The notes below the pieces were generated by a model that was not told where the DNA came from, did not search any database, and worked only from the letters and a program-made list of their open reading frames with translations. Of a stretch of DNA of 64,000 bases, positions 52,810-61,567 are shown in pieces (the stretch's first letter is position 1; each line of letters starts with the position of its first letter). Both the position numbers and the translations under genes were made by a program. The DNA is from Mucilaginibacter sp. (GTDB taxonomy: Bacteria > Bacteroidota > Bacteroidia > Sphingobacteriales > Sphingobacteriaceae): assembly GCF_025362475.1 (NCBI RefSeq), contig NZ_JANYGH010000065.1, positions 124,001 to 188,000 of the forward strand. Reading direction: 5' to 3'.

Positions 52810-52817
52810 CAAAGATA
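52810..52817 (-). promoter_or_regulatory. Candidate -7 box for ruvX (leaderless)
   Basis: TATCTTTG on the minus strand fits TAnnTTTG exactly; a TTTC lies about 20 bases upstream as a weak -33. The box ends 4 bases before the ATG at 52805. Confidence 0.5.
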
Positions 52818-52986
52818 GGAGATGTGAAAGGTGGTGAGAAAGGCCTGGGAAATTATTTCTCATATTATTAATCCTTAATACTTATTAAATCAGCATATAC
52901 ACTCATCTGCCTATATATCTGCTTCCTATATAAAATCTATCCCCGTCATATCTCACATCCCAAATCTTCTTCTTATTTTGCACCAA

Positions 52987-54132
52987 ATGCAGTTTAAGCA
53001 AATAGTAGGACAAGCGGCAACAAAACAACGGTTGCTTAACTCGGTGACAGAGAACCGGGTAAGCCATGCGCAGTTGTTTTTGGGCCCCGAGGGATCGGGA
53101 AGCCTTGCACTTGCTGTTGCCTATGCCCAATACCTATCCTGCGAAGATAAGCAACCGGATGACTCCTGTGGCGTATGTTCATCATGCCGCAAGTACAATA
53201 AATTAATGCATCCCGATCTGCATTTTTCATACCCTTTCTTCGCCAAACATAAGGATGATACCGCGCTTACTTTTATTGAGCAATGGCGCGAGGCTTTTAC
53301 TGCAAACCCTTACATGAACCTGGATACCTGGCGCGGATACCTGGATGCAGAAAATAAGCAAGCCAATATCAACATAGCCGAGTGCCACCAGATTATCAAG
53401 AAACTCAGCTTCAAACCATTTGAATCTGCCTATAAAATATTGATCCTTTGGCTGCCCGAATATTTGGAAAAAGAGGGGAACGCATTACTAAAGATCATTG
53501 AGGAGCCTCAGCCAAATACCCTTTTTATATTGGTGGCCCAAAACCAGGATCAGATCCTGAACACCATCCTTTCGCGCACACAGCTGATAAAAATTCCTTG
53601 CCTGCTTTCGTCCGAAGTGAAGGAATACTTAATTGCAGAGCACAACCAAACCGAGGATGCCGCGGCCGAAATTGCTTACCTCACCAATGGCAATTTAACC
53701 GAGGCTTTAACCATGCTGCAGCAGGATACGAAGAGCTACCATACCTTATTTGTACAATGGCTGCGCTTGTGTTTCAGTAACAAAGGGCTGGAGGTTTTAA
53801 CTTTTGTTGACCAGTTTGCCAAGATGGGAAGGGAGAACCAAAAAAACTTTTTACGATATGGCATCAGCTTTATCCGCGAATGCTGCCTGCTGATTGCGGG
53901 CGCCGGCAACCTGGTACATCTGCCGGCAAAAGAGCTGGAAACAGCCCAGAAAATGACCAACGTGCTGAGTATAGAAAAAGCACAAACCATAAGCACCGAG
54001 CTTGAAAAGGCACATTACCACGTAGAGAGAAACGCAAACCCTAAAATTTTATTTTTAGATGTATCTTTACAGATTATAAAAATACTAAATTTAAAAACCA
54101 TCCCTACGGGGAGTCAATATATACCAAATTAA
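52987..54132 (+). CDS. holB: DNA polymerase III subunit delta' (clamp loader)
   Basis: 381 residues from ATG 52987. AAA+ clamp-loader subunit: the Walker A-like loop reads GPEGSGSLA and lacks the Lys, as expected for non-ATPase delta'. A four-Cys zinc module (CEDKQPDDSCGVCSSC) lies near residues 55-72. The sensor stretch ALLKIIEEPQPNTLFILV and the SRTQ motif (trans-acting Arg) follow near 165 and 195. A TTG three codons upstream is not needed. ricT begins 2 bases after its stop, a conserved order in many bacteria (holB-yaaT). Confidence 0.93.
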   Translation: MQFKQIVGQAATKQRLLNSVTENRVSHAQLFLGPEGSGSLALAVAYAQYLSCEDKQPDDSCGVCSSCRKYNKLMHPDLHFSYPFFAKHKDDTALTFIEQWREAFTANPYMNLDTWRGYLDAENKQANINIAECHQIIKKLSFKPFESAYKILILWLPEYLEKEGNALLKIIEEPQPNTLFILVAQNQDQILNTILSRTQLIKIPCLLSSEVKEYLIAEHNQTEDAAAEIAYLTNGNLTEALTMLQQDTKSYHTLFVQWLRLCFSNKGLEVLTFVDQFAKMGRENQKNFLRYGISFIRECCLLIAGAGNLVHLPAKELETAQKMTNVLSIEKAQTISTELEKAHYHVERNANPKILFLDVSLQIIKILNLKTIPTGSQYIPN

Positions 54133-54134
54133 TT

Positions 54135-55625
54135 ATGGGATGTGGAAGTTGCTCAACAGGGGGCGGATGCTCACCTGCGGGCTGTAAAAGTAATGGCTCA
54201 TGCCTTACTAATGGTTGCAGCAAATTAGATGTTTACGATTGGCTATCCCATATGGATATGCCAACTAATTATAAACCGTATCCGGTTATCGAAGTAAAAT
54301 TTAAAGGTTCGCGCAAGGAGTTTTTCCTGAATAACGATAATATTTACCTCGAAGCCGGCGAACTGGTAGCTGTTGAAGCAACTACAGGCGGCTATGATAT
54401 TGGTCACGTTTCTATCACCGGCGAACTGGTGCGCATGCAAATGACCAAGCGCCATGTAAAAGAAGCCGACGTGGTTAAAAAGATCTACCGGAAAGCTACA
54501 GTAGCCGATGTAGAAAAGTGGAAAGCCGCCAAGGATATGGAGTGGGAAACCATGCACAAATCGCGTAAGCTGGCGTTGGATCTTAACCTGAGCATGAAGC
54601 TTAGTGATGTGGATTACCAGGGCGATAAAACCAAGGCTACCTTTTATTATACAGCCGAAGGCCGTGTCGATTTCAGGGAGCTGATTAAAAAAATGGCCGA
54701 AACTTTCCGTATCCGGATCGAGATGCGCCAGATAGGGATGAGGCAGGAAGCAAGCCGTTTAGGCGGCATTGGCTCATGCGGACGTGAGCTTTGCTGTTCA
54801 ACCTGGTTAACCGATTTTAAAACGGTTTCTACCTCTGCAGCCCGCTACCAAAACCTTTCTTTAAACACCTTAAAACTGGCCGGCCAATGCGGTAAGTTAA
54901 AATGCTGCTTAAATTACGAGCTGGATACTTACATGGATGCCCTTAAGCATATCCCTGATAATGTGAATGTGCTTAAAACCGAAAAGGGTGACGCGCGCCT
55001 GCAAAAAACAGACATCTTTAAAAAGATCATGTGGTTTAGCTATCCCCGCGAGGAATCATGGGTGCCTATGCCAATTGCCAAGGTTAAAGAAATTCAACAA
55101 CTGAATCGTGAAGGTATTATCCCTGCCGATTTGGGCGAAATGGAGGAAGACGAAACACTAACCGTTAAAGCGCTTGACTATGAAAACGTAGTTGGCCAGG
55201 ATAGCCTTACCCGCCTTGATGACCGTGCGCGCAGCAAAAATCAAAAGAAAAACAACAACAATAATCGCAATAAAACTCAAAAACCGGCTACTCCCGGCGG
55301 CGATGTAAAACCGAACAACCAGCAACGCCCGCAAGGAGCAGCGCCTGCAACCGAAAAAACAGCCGGCGCCCCGGACGCTAATCGCCCGCCACAAGGTAGC
55401 CGCCCGCCAAAGCAACAAGGCAACCGTCCGCCGCAAAACCAGGGTAATAAGCCACAACAACAGGGGCCTAAACCACCGCAGGCGGGCAACAAACCTCCAC
55501 AGGAAGGTGACAGACCGCCACGTGAAGGGGGCAATAATAACAGGCGTAACAGGCCAAACCGCCCAAACCCCAACAGCCAAAACCGTAACAATAATAATCC
55601 ACCACAGCAGGATACACCACAATAA
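54135..55625 (+). CDS. ricT: PSP1-domain protein, RicT/YaaT family, with long disordered tail
   Basis: 496 residues. The N-terminus is Cys-rich (GCGSCSTGGGCSPAGC). The PSP1 domain (about 55-290) has LGGIGSCGRELCCSTW near 212 and AGQCGKLKCCLNYE near 255, whose Cys pairs fit the iron-sulphur binding reported for RicT. In Bacillus RicT works with RicA/RicF in RNA processing by RNase Y; partners here are unknown. Residues about 355-496 are low-complexity N/P/Q/G/R with repeated PPQ units. It is directly followed by gldH. Confidence 0.92.
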   Translation: MGCGSCSTGGGCSPAGCKSNGSCLTNGCSKLDVYDWLSHMDMPTNYKPYPVIEVKFKGSRKEFFLNNDNIYLEAGELVAVEATTGGYDIGHVSITGELVRMQMTKRHVKEADVVKKIYRKATVADVEKWKAAKDMEWETMHKSRKLALDLNLSMKLSDVDYQGDKTKATFYYTAEGRVDFRELIKKMAETFRIRIEMRQIGMRQEASRLGGIGSCGRELCCSTWLTDFKTVSTSAARYQNLSLNTLKLAGQCGKLKCCLNYELDTYMDALKHIPDNVNVLKTEKGDARLQKTDIFKKIMWFSYPREESWVPMPIAKVKEIQQLNREGIIPADLGEMEEDETLTVKALDYENVVGQDSLTRLDDRARSKNQKKNNNNNRNKTQKPATPGGDVKPNNQQRPQGAAPATEKTAGAPDANRPPQGSRPPKQQGNRPPQNQGNKPQQQGPKPPQAGNKPPQEGDRPPREGGNNNRRNRPNRPNPNSQNRNNNNPPQQDTPQ

Positions 55626-55626
55626 A

Positions 55627-56106
55627 ATGAAACGGTTTATAAAGATACTTTATCCGGCAGCATGTATGTTAATCATGCTGCTGGGTAGCTGTACCGACCC
55701 TAAAGCGGTTATTGATGCCAACTCGGCCATTACAGATCATAATTGGTCGTACGTTAACCGGGTAAAGTTCGATTGTAACATCACAGATGTAAATGCTGCC
55801 TATAACCTTTACTTTAATTTAAGGGTTACCGATGCTTACAAATACTCCAATATGTTTGTACTCATTTATCAAACATCGCCCGGCAAACAGGTAAAAGTAA
55901 CCCGTTACGAAGTAAAACTTGCCTCCCGCGATGGCGAATGGCTGGGTAAAGGCTCGGGTAATTTGTATAGCTACCAGCTGCCTTTTCAAACCAACATTAA
56001 ATTCCCGACAAAGGGCAATTACCATTTCGAGATAGAGCAAAACATGCGGGATAACCCTTTGCATGAGGTAAGCGATGTGGGCCTGAGGATAGCGAAAGTT
56101 CAGTAA
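55627..56106 (+). CDS. gldH: Gliding-motility lipoprotein GldH
   Basis: 159 residues from ATG 55627. The signal peptide ends in a lipobox MLLGSC, so Cys22 should be lipidated and the protein anchored in the envelope. The body fits GldH (NWSYVNRVKFDCNITD, YQTSPGKQ, FEIEQNMRDNPLHEVSDVGLRI). GldH is needed for gliding in Flavobacterium but is also kept in many non-gliding Bacteroidota. A longer frame from 55507 is rejected, as it runs inside ricT. One base separates it from ricT. Confidence 0.92.
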   Translation: MKRFIKILYPAACMLIMLLGSCTDPKAVIDANSAITDHNWSYVNRVKFDCNITDVNAAYNLYFNLRVTDAYKYSNMFVLIYQTSPGKQVKVTRYEVKLASRDGEWLGKGSGNLYSYQLPFQTNIKFPTKGNYHFEIEQNMRDNPLHEVSDVGLRIAKVQ

Positions 56107-56160
56107 TTATTCCTTTTCCCCTGATCCCCAATATAGCCATGCCTAACTATAACCGCACTT

Positions 56161-56250
56161 GATAAAGCCGGTGCCTGCGCTGATTTTAATAAAGCCGTTG
56201 CCATGGGTAATAAACTGGCTCCTGATAATATTACTAATTTTTGTAAGTAA
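56161..56250 (+). pseudogene. C-terminal remnant of a TPR-repeat protein
   Basis: The frame reads DKAGACADFNKAVAMGNK, then LAPDNITNFCK and TAA. This is the usual end of Bacteroidota tetratricopeptide proteins (GACADW.KA..LGN…IKNYCK). Nothing upstream continues the repeat: the sequence before it is short and unlike coding DNA. So a larger TPR gene was probably deleted here, leaving its last 29 codons. Confidence 0.6.
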
Positions 56251-56333
56251 AATATAGCTTATCTCATTTATTTCGGCCCCGTATTTTTGGGTATTGTCTC
56301 TTATTTGGCAATACCATTTTTGTATATGCTCAT

Positions 56334-56364
56334 TTCCTTTACTAAAAATATTATCTTAAATTTG
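56334..56364 (+). promoter_or_regulatory. Candidate rmuC promoter
   Basis: TAAATTTG at 56357-56364 is an exact -7 box, with TTTC about 20 bases upstream as a weak -33. Start of transcription near 56369, 13 bases before ATG. Confidence 0.5.
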
Positions 56365-56381
56365 CTAATATTTTTATCAAA

Positions 56382-57752
56382 ATGAGTGCTGATATACTAA
56401 TTATTGTAGCGGTTGTTATCCTGCTGATAGCCGTTTTATTGTTCATCAAAAAGCCTAAGGCAGCTGAATTAATTTCGGCAGAGGAACTGAACAGGCTACG
56501 TGCGGAAAGTGACCAACTTAAAATTTCACTGGCCAGGGCTGAGGAAAAAGCGAGCGGCTTATTAAGCGACAAGGAAAGTATCACCCGTTTTTTAAAAGAA
56601 GATAAGGACCGTATCCTGGATGAGCTTTTTCAGGAACGCGCCCTGCTGGCACAGGCCAATCAATCGCTGGAGAGTGCACGGTCCTACTATAAATCGCAGC
56701 AGGAAAAAATGCAGGAGCAAAAGCTGGAGATAGAGCAAATCCGCGTGCAGTTTCAGCGGGAGTTTGAGAACGTGGCAGAGAAGCTGCTGAAAGAAAAATC
56801 AAAGGAATTTATTGATGTGAACCGTACCAACCTGGATCTGATCCTTAATCCGCTTAAAGAAAACCTGAAAGCTTTTGAGGATAAGGTAGAGAAGGTTTAC
56901 AACATGGAAGCGGCCGAACGCAACACGCTTAAAGGGGTAATTACCCAGTTGATGGACCTTAATAAACAAATAAGCGATGAGGCGCAGAACTTAACGAAAG
57001 CCCTTAAAGGTGATAACAAAAAACAAGGCAACTGGGGCGAGGTAATACTAGAAAGGGTATTAGAACGCTCGGGCCTGGTTAAAGACCAGGAATACCGCAT
57101 CCAGGCAGCTATGCAGACCAATGATGGCACACGTTACCAACCCGATGTAATTATTGATCTGCCGGATGAAAAGCATTTAGTTATCGACTCCAAAGTATCC
57201 CTTATTGCCTACGAGCGACTGGTAAATGCGGATACGGAAGAAGACCGGAAACTATTTGCTAAAGCACATATCGAATCTATCCGCGGTCACATCAATGGGC
57301 TGTCGGCAAAAAAATATCATGATTTGTATAAGATCAATTCACCCGATTTTGTGTTGCTTTTTGTGCCTATAGAATCCTCTTTCAGCATTGCAGTACAGCT
57401 GGATGGCGAGCTGTTTAATTATGCCTGGGATAAAAAAGTGGTGATCGTGAGTCCGTCCACATTACTGGCAACCCTGCGTACCATTGCCAGCATGTGGAAA
57501 CAGGAACGCCAGAACCGTAATGTACTGGAAATTGCCCGCCTAAGCGGCGATATGTATGATAAATTTGTAGGTTTCCTTACTGATATGGATAGTATCGGGA
57601 AGAATATTACTTATACCCAAAATGCTTATAACAGTGCCATAAATAAACTTTCAGACGGCCGTGGAAATTTGACTACCACTGCCGAGAAAATCAAGAAGTT
57701 AGGTGCAAAGGCGGATAAGCAGATTGACCAAAAGTTTTTGGGGGAGGAGTAA
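56382..57752 (+). CDS. rmuC: RmuC-family DNA recombination protein
   Basis: 456 residues. One N-terminal membrane helix (about 4-22) is followed by a long coiled coil (about 30-150) and the RmuC domain (about 190-420), including GNWGEVILERVLERSGL, YQPDVIIDLPDEKHLVIDSKVSL and FVPIESSF. RmuC is a predicted nuclease-like protein that limits DNA inversions in E. coli. The acidic and Lys residues of the PD-(D/E)xK-like site (D.IIDLP…IDSK) are present. Confidence 0.93.
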   Translation: MSADILIIVAVVILLIAVLLFIKKPKAAELISAEELNRLRAESDQLKISLARAEEKASGLLSDKESITRFLKEDKDRILDELFQERALLAQANQSLESARSYYKSQQEKMQEQKLEIEQIRVQFQREFENVAEKLLKEKSKEFIDVNRTNLDLILNPLKENLKAFEDKVEKVYNMEAAERNTLKGVITQLMDLNKQISDEAQNLTKALKGDNKKQGNWGEVILERVLERSGLVKDQEYRIQAAMQTNDGTRYQPDVIIDLPDEKHLVIDSKVSLIAYERLVNADTEEDRKLFAKAHIESIRGHINGLSAKKYHDLYKINSPDFVLLFVPIESSFSIAVQLDGELFNYAWDKKVVIVSPSTLLATLRTIASMWKQERQNRNVLEIARLSGDMYDKFVGFLTDMDSIGKNITYTQNAYNSAINKLSDGRGNLTTTAEKIKKLGAKADKQIDQKFLGEE

Positions 57753-58054
57753 GTTCTCGACAGTACCCTAATGCAGGAATAAAAAGCAATAAACGTGAGC
57801 CCATTTAGCCCCGAAGTCATGCCGAATTTATTTCGGCACCCCACAGGACAGATAGGCAGGGGATAAGTATACAAAATGCAAGTAGCAGACCTAACAGACG
57901 TGATTATCCTAAAGGCCTCACTTTTTAACTTTATAATACCCTCAAGCTAATGAAAAAGCATTTATAAATTAAAAAAAGCGATTTTTCCCTTTTGAGAAAA
58001 CATTTACACTAAGTCCCTTTTTTTTAATTTTACTTACCTAAACCGATTCTCAAA
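57753..58054. other. Intergenic region between rmuC and the GIY-YIG gene
   Basis: It holds one palindromic repeat (57805-57850) and otherwise AT-rich sequence. No gene is seen. Confidence 0.6.
57805..57850. repeat. Left inverted copy of the GCCGAATTTATTTCGGC repeat
   Basis: It contains GTCATGCCGAATTTATTT, then CGGCACCCCACAGGACA. It is the inverse of the copies at 58382 and 58529; against the latter only about two differences occur over more than 40 bases. Confidence 0.8.
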
Positions 58055-58351
58055 ATGCTCTATAAACAAGGTCATGTTTATATAATGACAAACATTTATC
58101 GCACTACTTTTTACATTGGTGTCACCAGCGATCTACGAACGAGGGTTTGGCAACATATAAATGGAGAAGGCTCTGAATTTGTTAAGAAATACAAGCTTCA
58201 TGATTTGGTTTACTATGAATACTTTGAGAGAATAACGGATGCTATCGATCGTGAAAAGCAATTGAAAAGGTGGCATCAGGATTGGAAAATAAACCAGATT
58301 AAATCTGTGAATCCAGAGATGAAGGATTTAAAAGACGATTTGGAATTTTAA
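58055..58351 (+). CDS. Small GIY-YIG endonuclease
   Basis: 98-residue single-domain nuclease of the GIY-YIG superfamily. The motif appears as GHVYIMTN followed by FYIGVTSDLRTRVWQH, with the catalytic Tyr, Arg and the downstream His; the metal-binding Glu lies in DAIDREKQLKRWHQDWK. UvrC-like domains are absent, so it is a stand-alone URI-type protein. Copies of one palindromic repeat lie on both sides in opposite orientation. Whether the protein acts on these repeats is unknown. Confidence 0.88.
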   Translation: MLYKQGHVYIMTNIYRTTFYIGVTSDLRTRVWQHINGEGSEFVKKYKLHDLVYYEYFERITDAIDREKQLKRWHQDWKINQIKSVNPEMKDLKDDLEF

Positions 58352-58381
58352 TCATATCGATGAACTTTTATGGTGTAGACT

Positions 58382-58425
58382 TGTCCTGTGGGATGCCGAA
58401 ATAAATTCGGCACGACTTAGGGGAT
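58382..58425. repeat. Right copy 1 of the GCCGAATTTATTTCGGC repeat
   Basis: TGTCCTGTGGGATGCCG, then AAATAAATTCGGCACGACTT. Opposite orientation to the copy at 57805; begins 30 bases after the GIY-YIG stop. Confidence 0.8.
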
Positions 58426-58528
58426 TAAATCATAGATTTTAGTAAAGTGATAAATGATCTTTTTTAACTTGTTTCAGTATCTCACAGGACGGTAGACCGA
58501 ATGCTGTAACACAAAGGTATCGCAGACT

Positions 58529-58573
58529 TGTCCTGTGGGATGCCGAAATAAATTCGGCATGACTTCGGGGTTA
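58529..58573. repeat. Right copy 2 of the GCCGAATTTATTTCGGC repeat
   Basis: Same orientation as the copy at 58382 but closer in sequence to the left copy (ends in CATGACTTCGGGGTTAA). It is preceded by TCGCAGACTTG, also seen inside the 35.0-kb element as CAAGTCTGCGA. Confidence 0.8.
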
Positions 58574-58609
58574 AATTAGAAAATCATTAAATTTGGCACT
58601 ACTTCGGAG

Positions 58610-59056
58610 TTAGATCGCCTTTATCCTCACTCTATTAAACCAAACCTTCGTTTCCCCCGAAAAAAGCAACCCCATTGCTATCAATTCAACAACCACCTCT
58701 ACAACAAACAACGTAGTTAAAACCACGGGAGATTTATAAGCCACTACAGACTCATGAGGCTTCAACACTATTACAGGATGGGTGATACTTGCAACCAGAG
58801 CGTAGGAGTTTATTAATATCAAAATAAGCATCACTATCCTTGCCCATTTCCGGCCCTCGCCGGTCATAAAAATGAAGTAAAAGAGAAAGCCGAACAGAAA
58901 TATAAAAGCCGCCAGGTTAATGCCCTCCAGCAAATTGCTGACCATTTGCAAAAGCAACGCCAAATAGAGCAGAAAAGTGCCTGCAATTACTTTGTTGGGC
59001 ACCATCCCCTCGGGATGTTTATTCAAATAAAACCAGCCAAAAAGTTTGTTCAGCAT
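58610..59056 (-). CDS. Four-helix membrane protein of unknown function
   Basis: 148 residues, not recognised. Four hydrophobic segments are seen at about 23-43, 47-66, 72-95 and 112-135, with a GEGRKW loop between two of them. N- and C-termini are basic and probably cytoplasmic. Its ATG follows the thiL stop without a gap (59056/59057), so it is translated with thiL; nothing in the sequence ties it to thiamine. Confidence 0.75.
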   Translation of the reverse strand: MLNKLFGWFYLNKHPEGMVPNKVIAGTFLLYLALLLQMVSNLLEGINLAAFIFLFGFLFYFIFMTGEGRKWARIVMLILILINSYALVASITHPVIVLKPHESVVAYKSPVVLTTLFVVEVVVELIAMGLLFSGETKVWFNRVRIKAI

Positions 59057-60103
59057 TTACTCCGATTTTTTAAATGCATTCCATCCCTGGGCTTTCAACG
59101 GGTGCGAATTTCCAGCTTTGGTGATCAGATTACAGCCCGCTGAAGGCTCTGTGATATGGCCGATGATGGTAATATCCATTTTAAACTTGATCTTGTCGTA
59201 GTCGGCCTGTTTAACGGTAAAAAGAAGCTCGTAGTCCTCTCCACCACTTAGCGCGCACACGGTTGGATCAAGATTAAATTCGCGGGCCGTTTCAAAGGTC
59301 ATTGGGTCTAAAGGGATCTTTTCTTCATATATGCTGCAGCCTTTGGCGCTCTGCTTGCAGATGTGCATAATTTCTGATGCCAACCCGTCAGATACATCTA
59401 TCATGGCTGTAGGTTTAACATCAATACTTTTCAATAATTCAACAATATCCCGGCGGGCCTCAGGTTTAAGCTGGCGCTCAACAATGTAATCTTTTCCCTC
59501 CAGGTCGGGCTGAATATTAGGATTTTCAAGATATATAAGCTTCTCCCTTTCAAGCAATTGCAAACCAGTATAAGCACCACCAAGATCTCCTGACACACAG
59601 ATCAAATCGCCTTCACCGGCACCGTTACGGTAAACAATATCCGCTTCGTCCGCATACCCTATAGAGGTTACGCTGATCACCAAACCTTGTTTTGATGACG
59701 TTGTATCGCCACCAATCAAATCCACATTATATTTTTCGCAGGCTATGTAAATGCCTTCATACAATTCTTCAATAGCTTCCAAAGGAAACTTGCTTGATAA
59801 ACCTATCGAAACCGTAACCTGCGATGCAGTACCATTCATGGCATAAATATCACTCAGGTTTACCTGGATGGCTTTATAGCCTAAATGCTTTAGCGGGGTA
59901 TAAGCTAAATCAAAATGGATTCCTTCAAGCAGCATATCGGTACTTATTAACACCTTTTTGCCAGTAAAATCAAGTACTGCTGCATCATCACCAACACCCT
60001 TAACCGTGCTTGCCTGCTCCAGCTTTATATTTTTAGTTAAATGGTTTATCAAACCAAATTCGCCTAAGTCTTCTAAATTCGTTCTTTCCTGATTTTCAAA
60101 CAT
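59057..60103 (-). CDS. thiL: Thiamine-monophosphate kinase
   Basis: 348-residue ATP-dependent kinase that turns thiamine phosphate into the coenzyme thiamine diphosphate. PurM-like fold: STVKGVGDDAAVLDF near residue 36, STDMLLEGIHFDL near 55, the metal/ATP site LIGGDTTSSKQG near 134, and MIDVSDGLASEI near 238. The length is slightly above the E. coli protein. A small hairpin CACCT/AGGTG lies 15-28 bases upstream of its start. No other thi gene is in the window. Confidence 0.95.
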   Translation of the reverse strand: MFENQERTNLEDLGEFGLINHLTKNIKLEQASTVKGVGDDAAVLDFTGKKVLISTDMLLEGIHFDLAYTPLKHLGYKAIQVNLSDIYAMNGTASQVTVSIGLSSKFPLEAIEELYEGIYIACEKYNVDLIGGDTTSSKQGLVISVTSIGYADEADIVYRNGAGEGDLICVSGDLGGAYTGLQLLEREKLIYLENPNIQPDLEGKDYIVERQLKPEARRDIVELLKSIDVKPTAMIDVSDGLASEIMHICKQSAKGCSIYEEKIPLDPMTFETAREFNLDPTVCALSGGEDYELLFTVKQADYDKIKFKMDITIIGHITEPSAGCNLITKAGNSHPLKAQGWNAFKKSE

Positions 60104-60186
60104 ATCCTTTATGATTACACCTGTTTAGGTGATTTCATTTATTAATCTTTTTATAATTTTAACACGAGTAAATTGCTCCTGTTTCT

Positions 60187-60365
60187 CCTCAAAATTTTTC
60201 GCGCCGTCGCAAAAAACCGCTTGCTGCCTACCGCCGCAGGCGGGAAATTTTTTGAGAATTTAGGATACTTATTAACAATGCTATTTTATTAACCCCTAAA
60301 TTTTCGCGCTGCCGCAAAAAACACTGTATCCGCCAAAGGCGGAAAAATTTTTTAGCTTTTTAGGA
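60187..60365. repeat. Two tandem copies of a ~75-bp TTTTCGCGC...GCAAAAAA repeat with inverted ends
   Basis: Copy A at about 60187-60264 and copy B at about 60296-60365 share AATTTTTCGCGC, GCAAAAAAC, a central GC-rich inverted part (CCGCC…GGCGG) and the tail AAATTTTTTnAG…TTTAGGA. The ends of each copy are complementary, so each can form a long hairpin. Confidence 0.6.
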
Positions 60366-60378
60366 CCTTTTCTTACTC

Positions 60379-60473
60379 GTCATTGCGAGGTACGAAGCAA
60401 TCTCCAAGCTGTACAGAGAAATCAGTCAAGTTTGATCTGCCTGTGTAGAGATTGCTTCGTACCTCGCAATGAC
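60379..60473. repeat. GTCATTGCGAGGTACGAAGC palindromic repeat
   Basis: Perfect 25-bp inverted arms (60379-60403, 60449-60473) around a 45-base centre. With the tandem repeat before it, it fills most of the 471-base gap between thiL and nadA. I see no gene there. Confidence 0.8.
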
Positions 60474-60574
60474 ATATTTTCTAAAGCCCCCTTTTTAACG
60501 TCATTTCTCCTTCAGTGTCTCCCGGATTCTCCCCCCGCAATGACGGGACGCTTTATTTATTTATTTAATTACTT

Positions 60575-61567
60575 CTACAACCCCAATCTTGCCGAAATCT
60601 CCAGCATCCTTTCAATAGGTTTCACCGCTCTTTCAATAATATCAGCCGGTACAGTAACCTCGGGCATCTCATTTTTAAGGCACAGGTATAATTTTTCCAG
60701 TGTGTTACGTTTCATGTGCGGGCAATCGTTGCAGGCACAGCTGTTATTTGGTGGCGCCGGTATAAATGTTTTATCCGGGTTTTCCTTTTGCATTTGGTGT
60801 ATAATACCTGCCTCGGTAGCTACAATAAATTCCTTATCCGGGCGACTGCCTGCATATTTCAGGATCCCGGTAGTTGAACCGATATAATCGGCCATCTGCA
60901 AAATAGCCTCTTCACACTCGGGGTGGGCCAGCAGCTTAGCACCCGGATGTCTTTCCTTCAGTTTGGTTATTTTTTCGCGACTAAAAATCTCGTGCACCAT
61001 ACAGGCTCCGTTCCATAACACCAGGTCGCGACCGGTTTTTTTGGCCACCCAGGCACCAAGATTTTTATCCGGTCCAAAAATTATCTTCTGGTCCTTTGGC
61101 AAACTTTCCACTATTTGTACGGCATTGCTTGATGTACAAACAATATCGGTCATAGCTTTTAGTTCGGCAGTACAGTTTACATAAGTGATCACCAGGTGAT
61201 CAGGATACTTTTCCTTAAACTTTTTAAATAAATGTGGCGGACAACTATCTGCCAATGAGCATCCTGCCTTTAAATCGGGCAATAAAACCTTTTTTGTGGG
61301 CGAAAGTATCTTGGCAGTTTCGGCCATGAAATGTACCCCGGCGAAAACGATAATATCAGCATCCGTTTTTGCAGCTTCCTGAGATAAGCCGAGGCTATCT
61401 CCAATATAATCTGCAATATCCTGAATATCAGGTTCCTGGTAATAATGCGCCAAAATAACGGCGTTTTTTTCCTTTTTAAGTTTTTCAATTTCAGCAAAAA
61501 GATCAAGGCTTGGGTCGATGTATTCGTCCACAAATCCCGTCACATTTATTTCTTCGAAGATATCCAT
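60575..61567 (-). CDS. nadA: Quinolinate synthase
   Basis: 330-residue [4Fe-4S] enzyme that condenses iminoaspartate with dihydroxyacetone phosphate to quinolinate, in NAD synthesis. Cluster Cys candidates: YVNCTAEL near residue 130, WNGACMVHE near 188 and the last in the CACNDC group near 280. The substrate loops AHYYQEPDIQDIADYIGDS near 41 and FMAETAKIL near 80 are clear. nadB, which provides iminoaspartate, is divergent across a 407-base gap. Confidence 0.96.
   Translation of the reverse strand: MDIFEEINVTGFVDEYIDPSLDLFAEIEKLKKEKNAVILAHYYQEPDIQDIADYIGDSLGLSQEAAKTDADIIVFAGVHFMAETAKILSPTKKVLLPDLKAGCSLADSCPPHLFKKFKEKYPDHLVITYVNCTAELKAMTDIVCTSSNAVQIVESLPKDQKIIFGPDKNLGAWVAKKTGRDLVLWNGACMVHEIFSREKITKLKERHPGAKLLAHPECEEAILQMADYIGSTTGILKYAGSRPDKEFIVATEAGIIHQMQKENPDKTFIPAPPNNSCACNDCPHMKRNTLEKLYLCLKNEMPEVTVPADIIERAVKPIERMLEISARLGL

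Noticed and set aside
55158..55622. 154-codon frame antisense to the ricT tail
   Set aside because: It is the mirror of a low-complexity Pro/Asn/Gln region; the ricT frame is supported by homology.
60118..60131. TPP riboswitch before thiL
   Set aside because: Only a 5-bp hairpin is present; the TPP aptamer core was not recognised.
60432..60887. 151-codon frame antisense to nadA, starting in a palindromic repeat
   Set aside because: Its first part is repeat DNA and its second part is the reverse of nadA.
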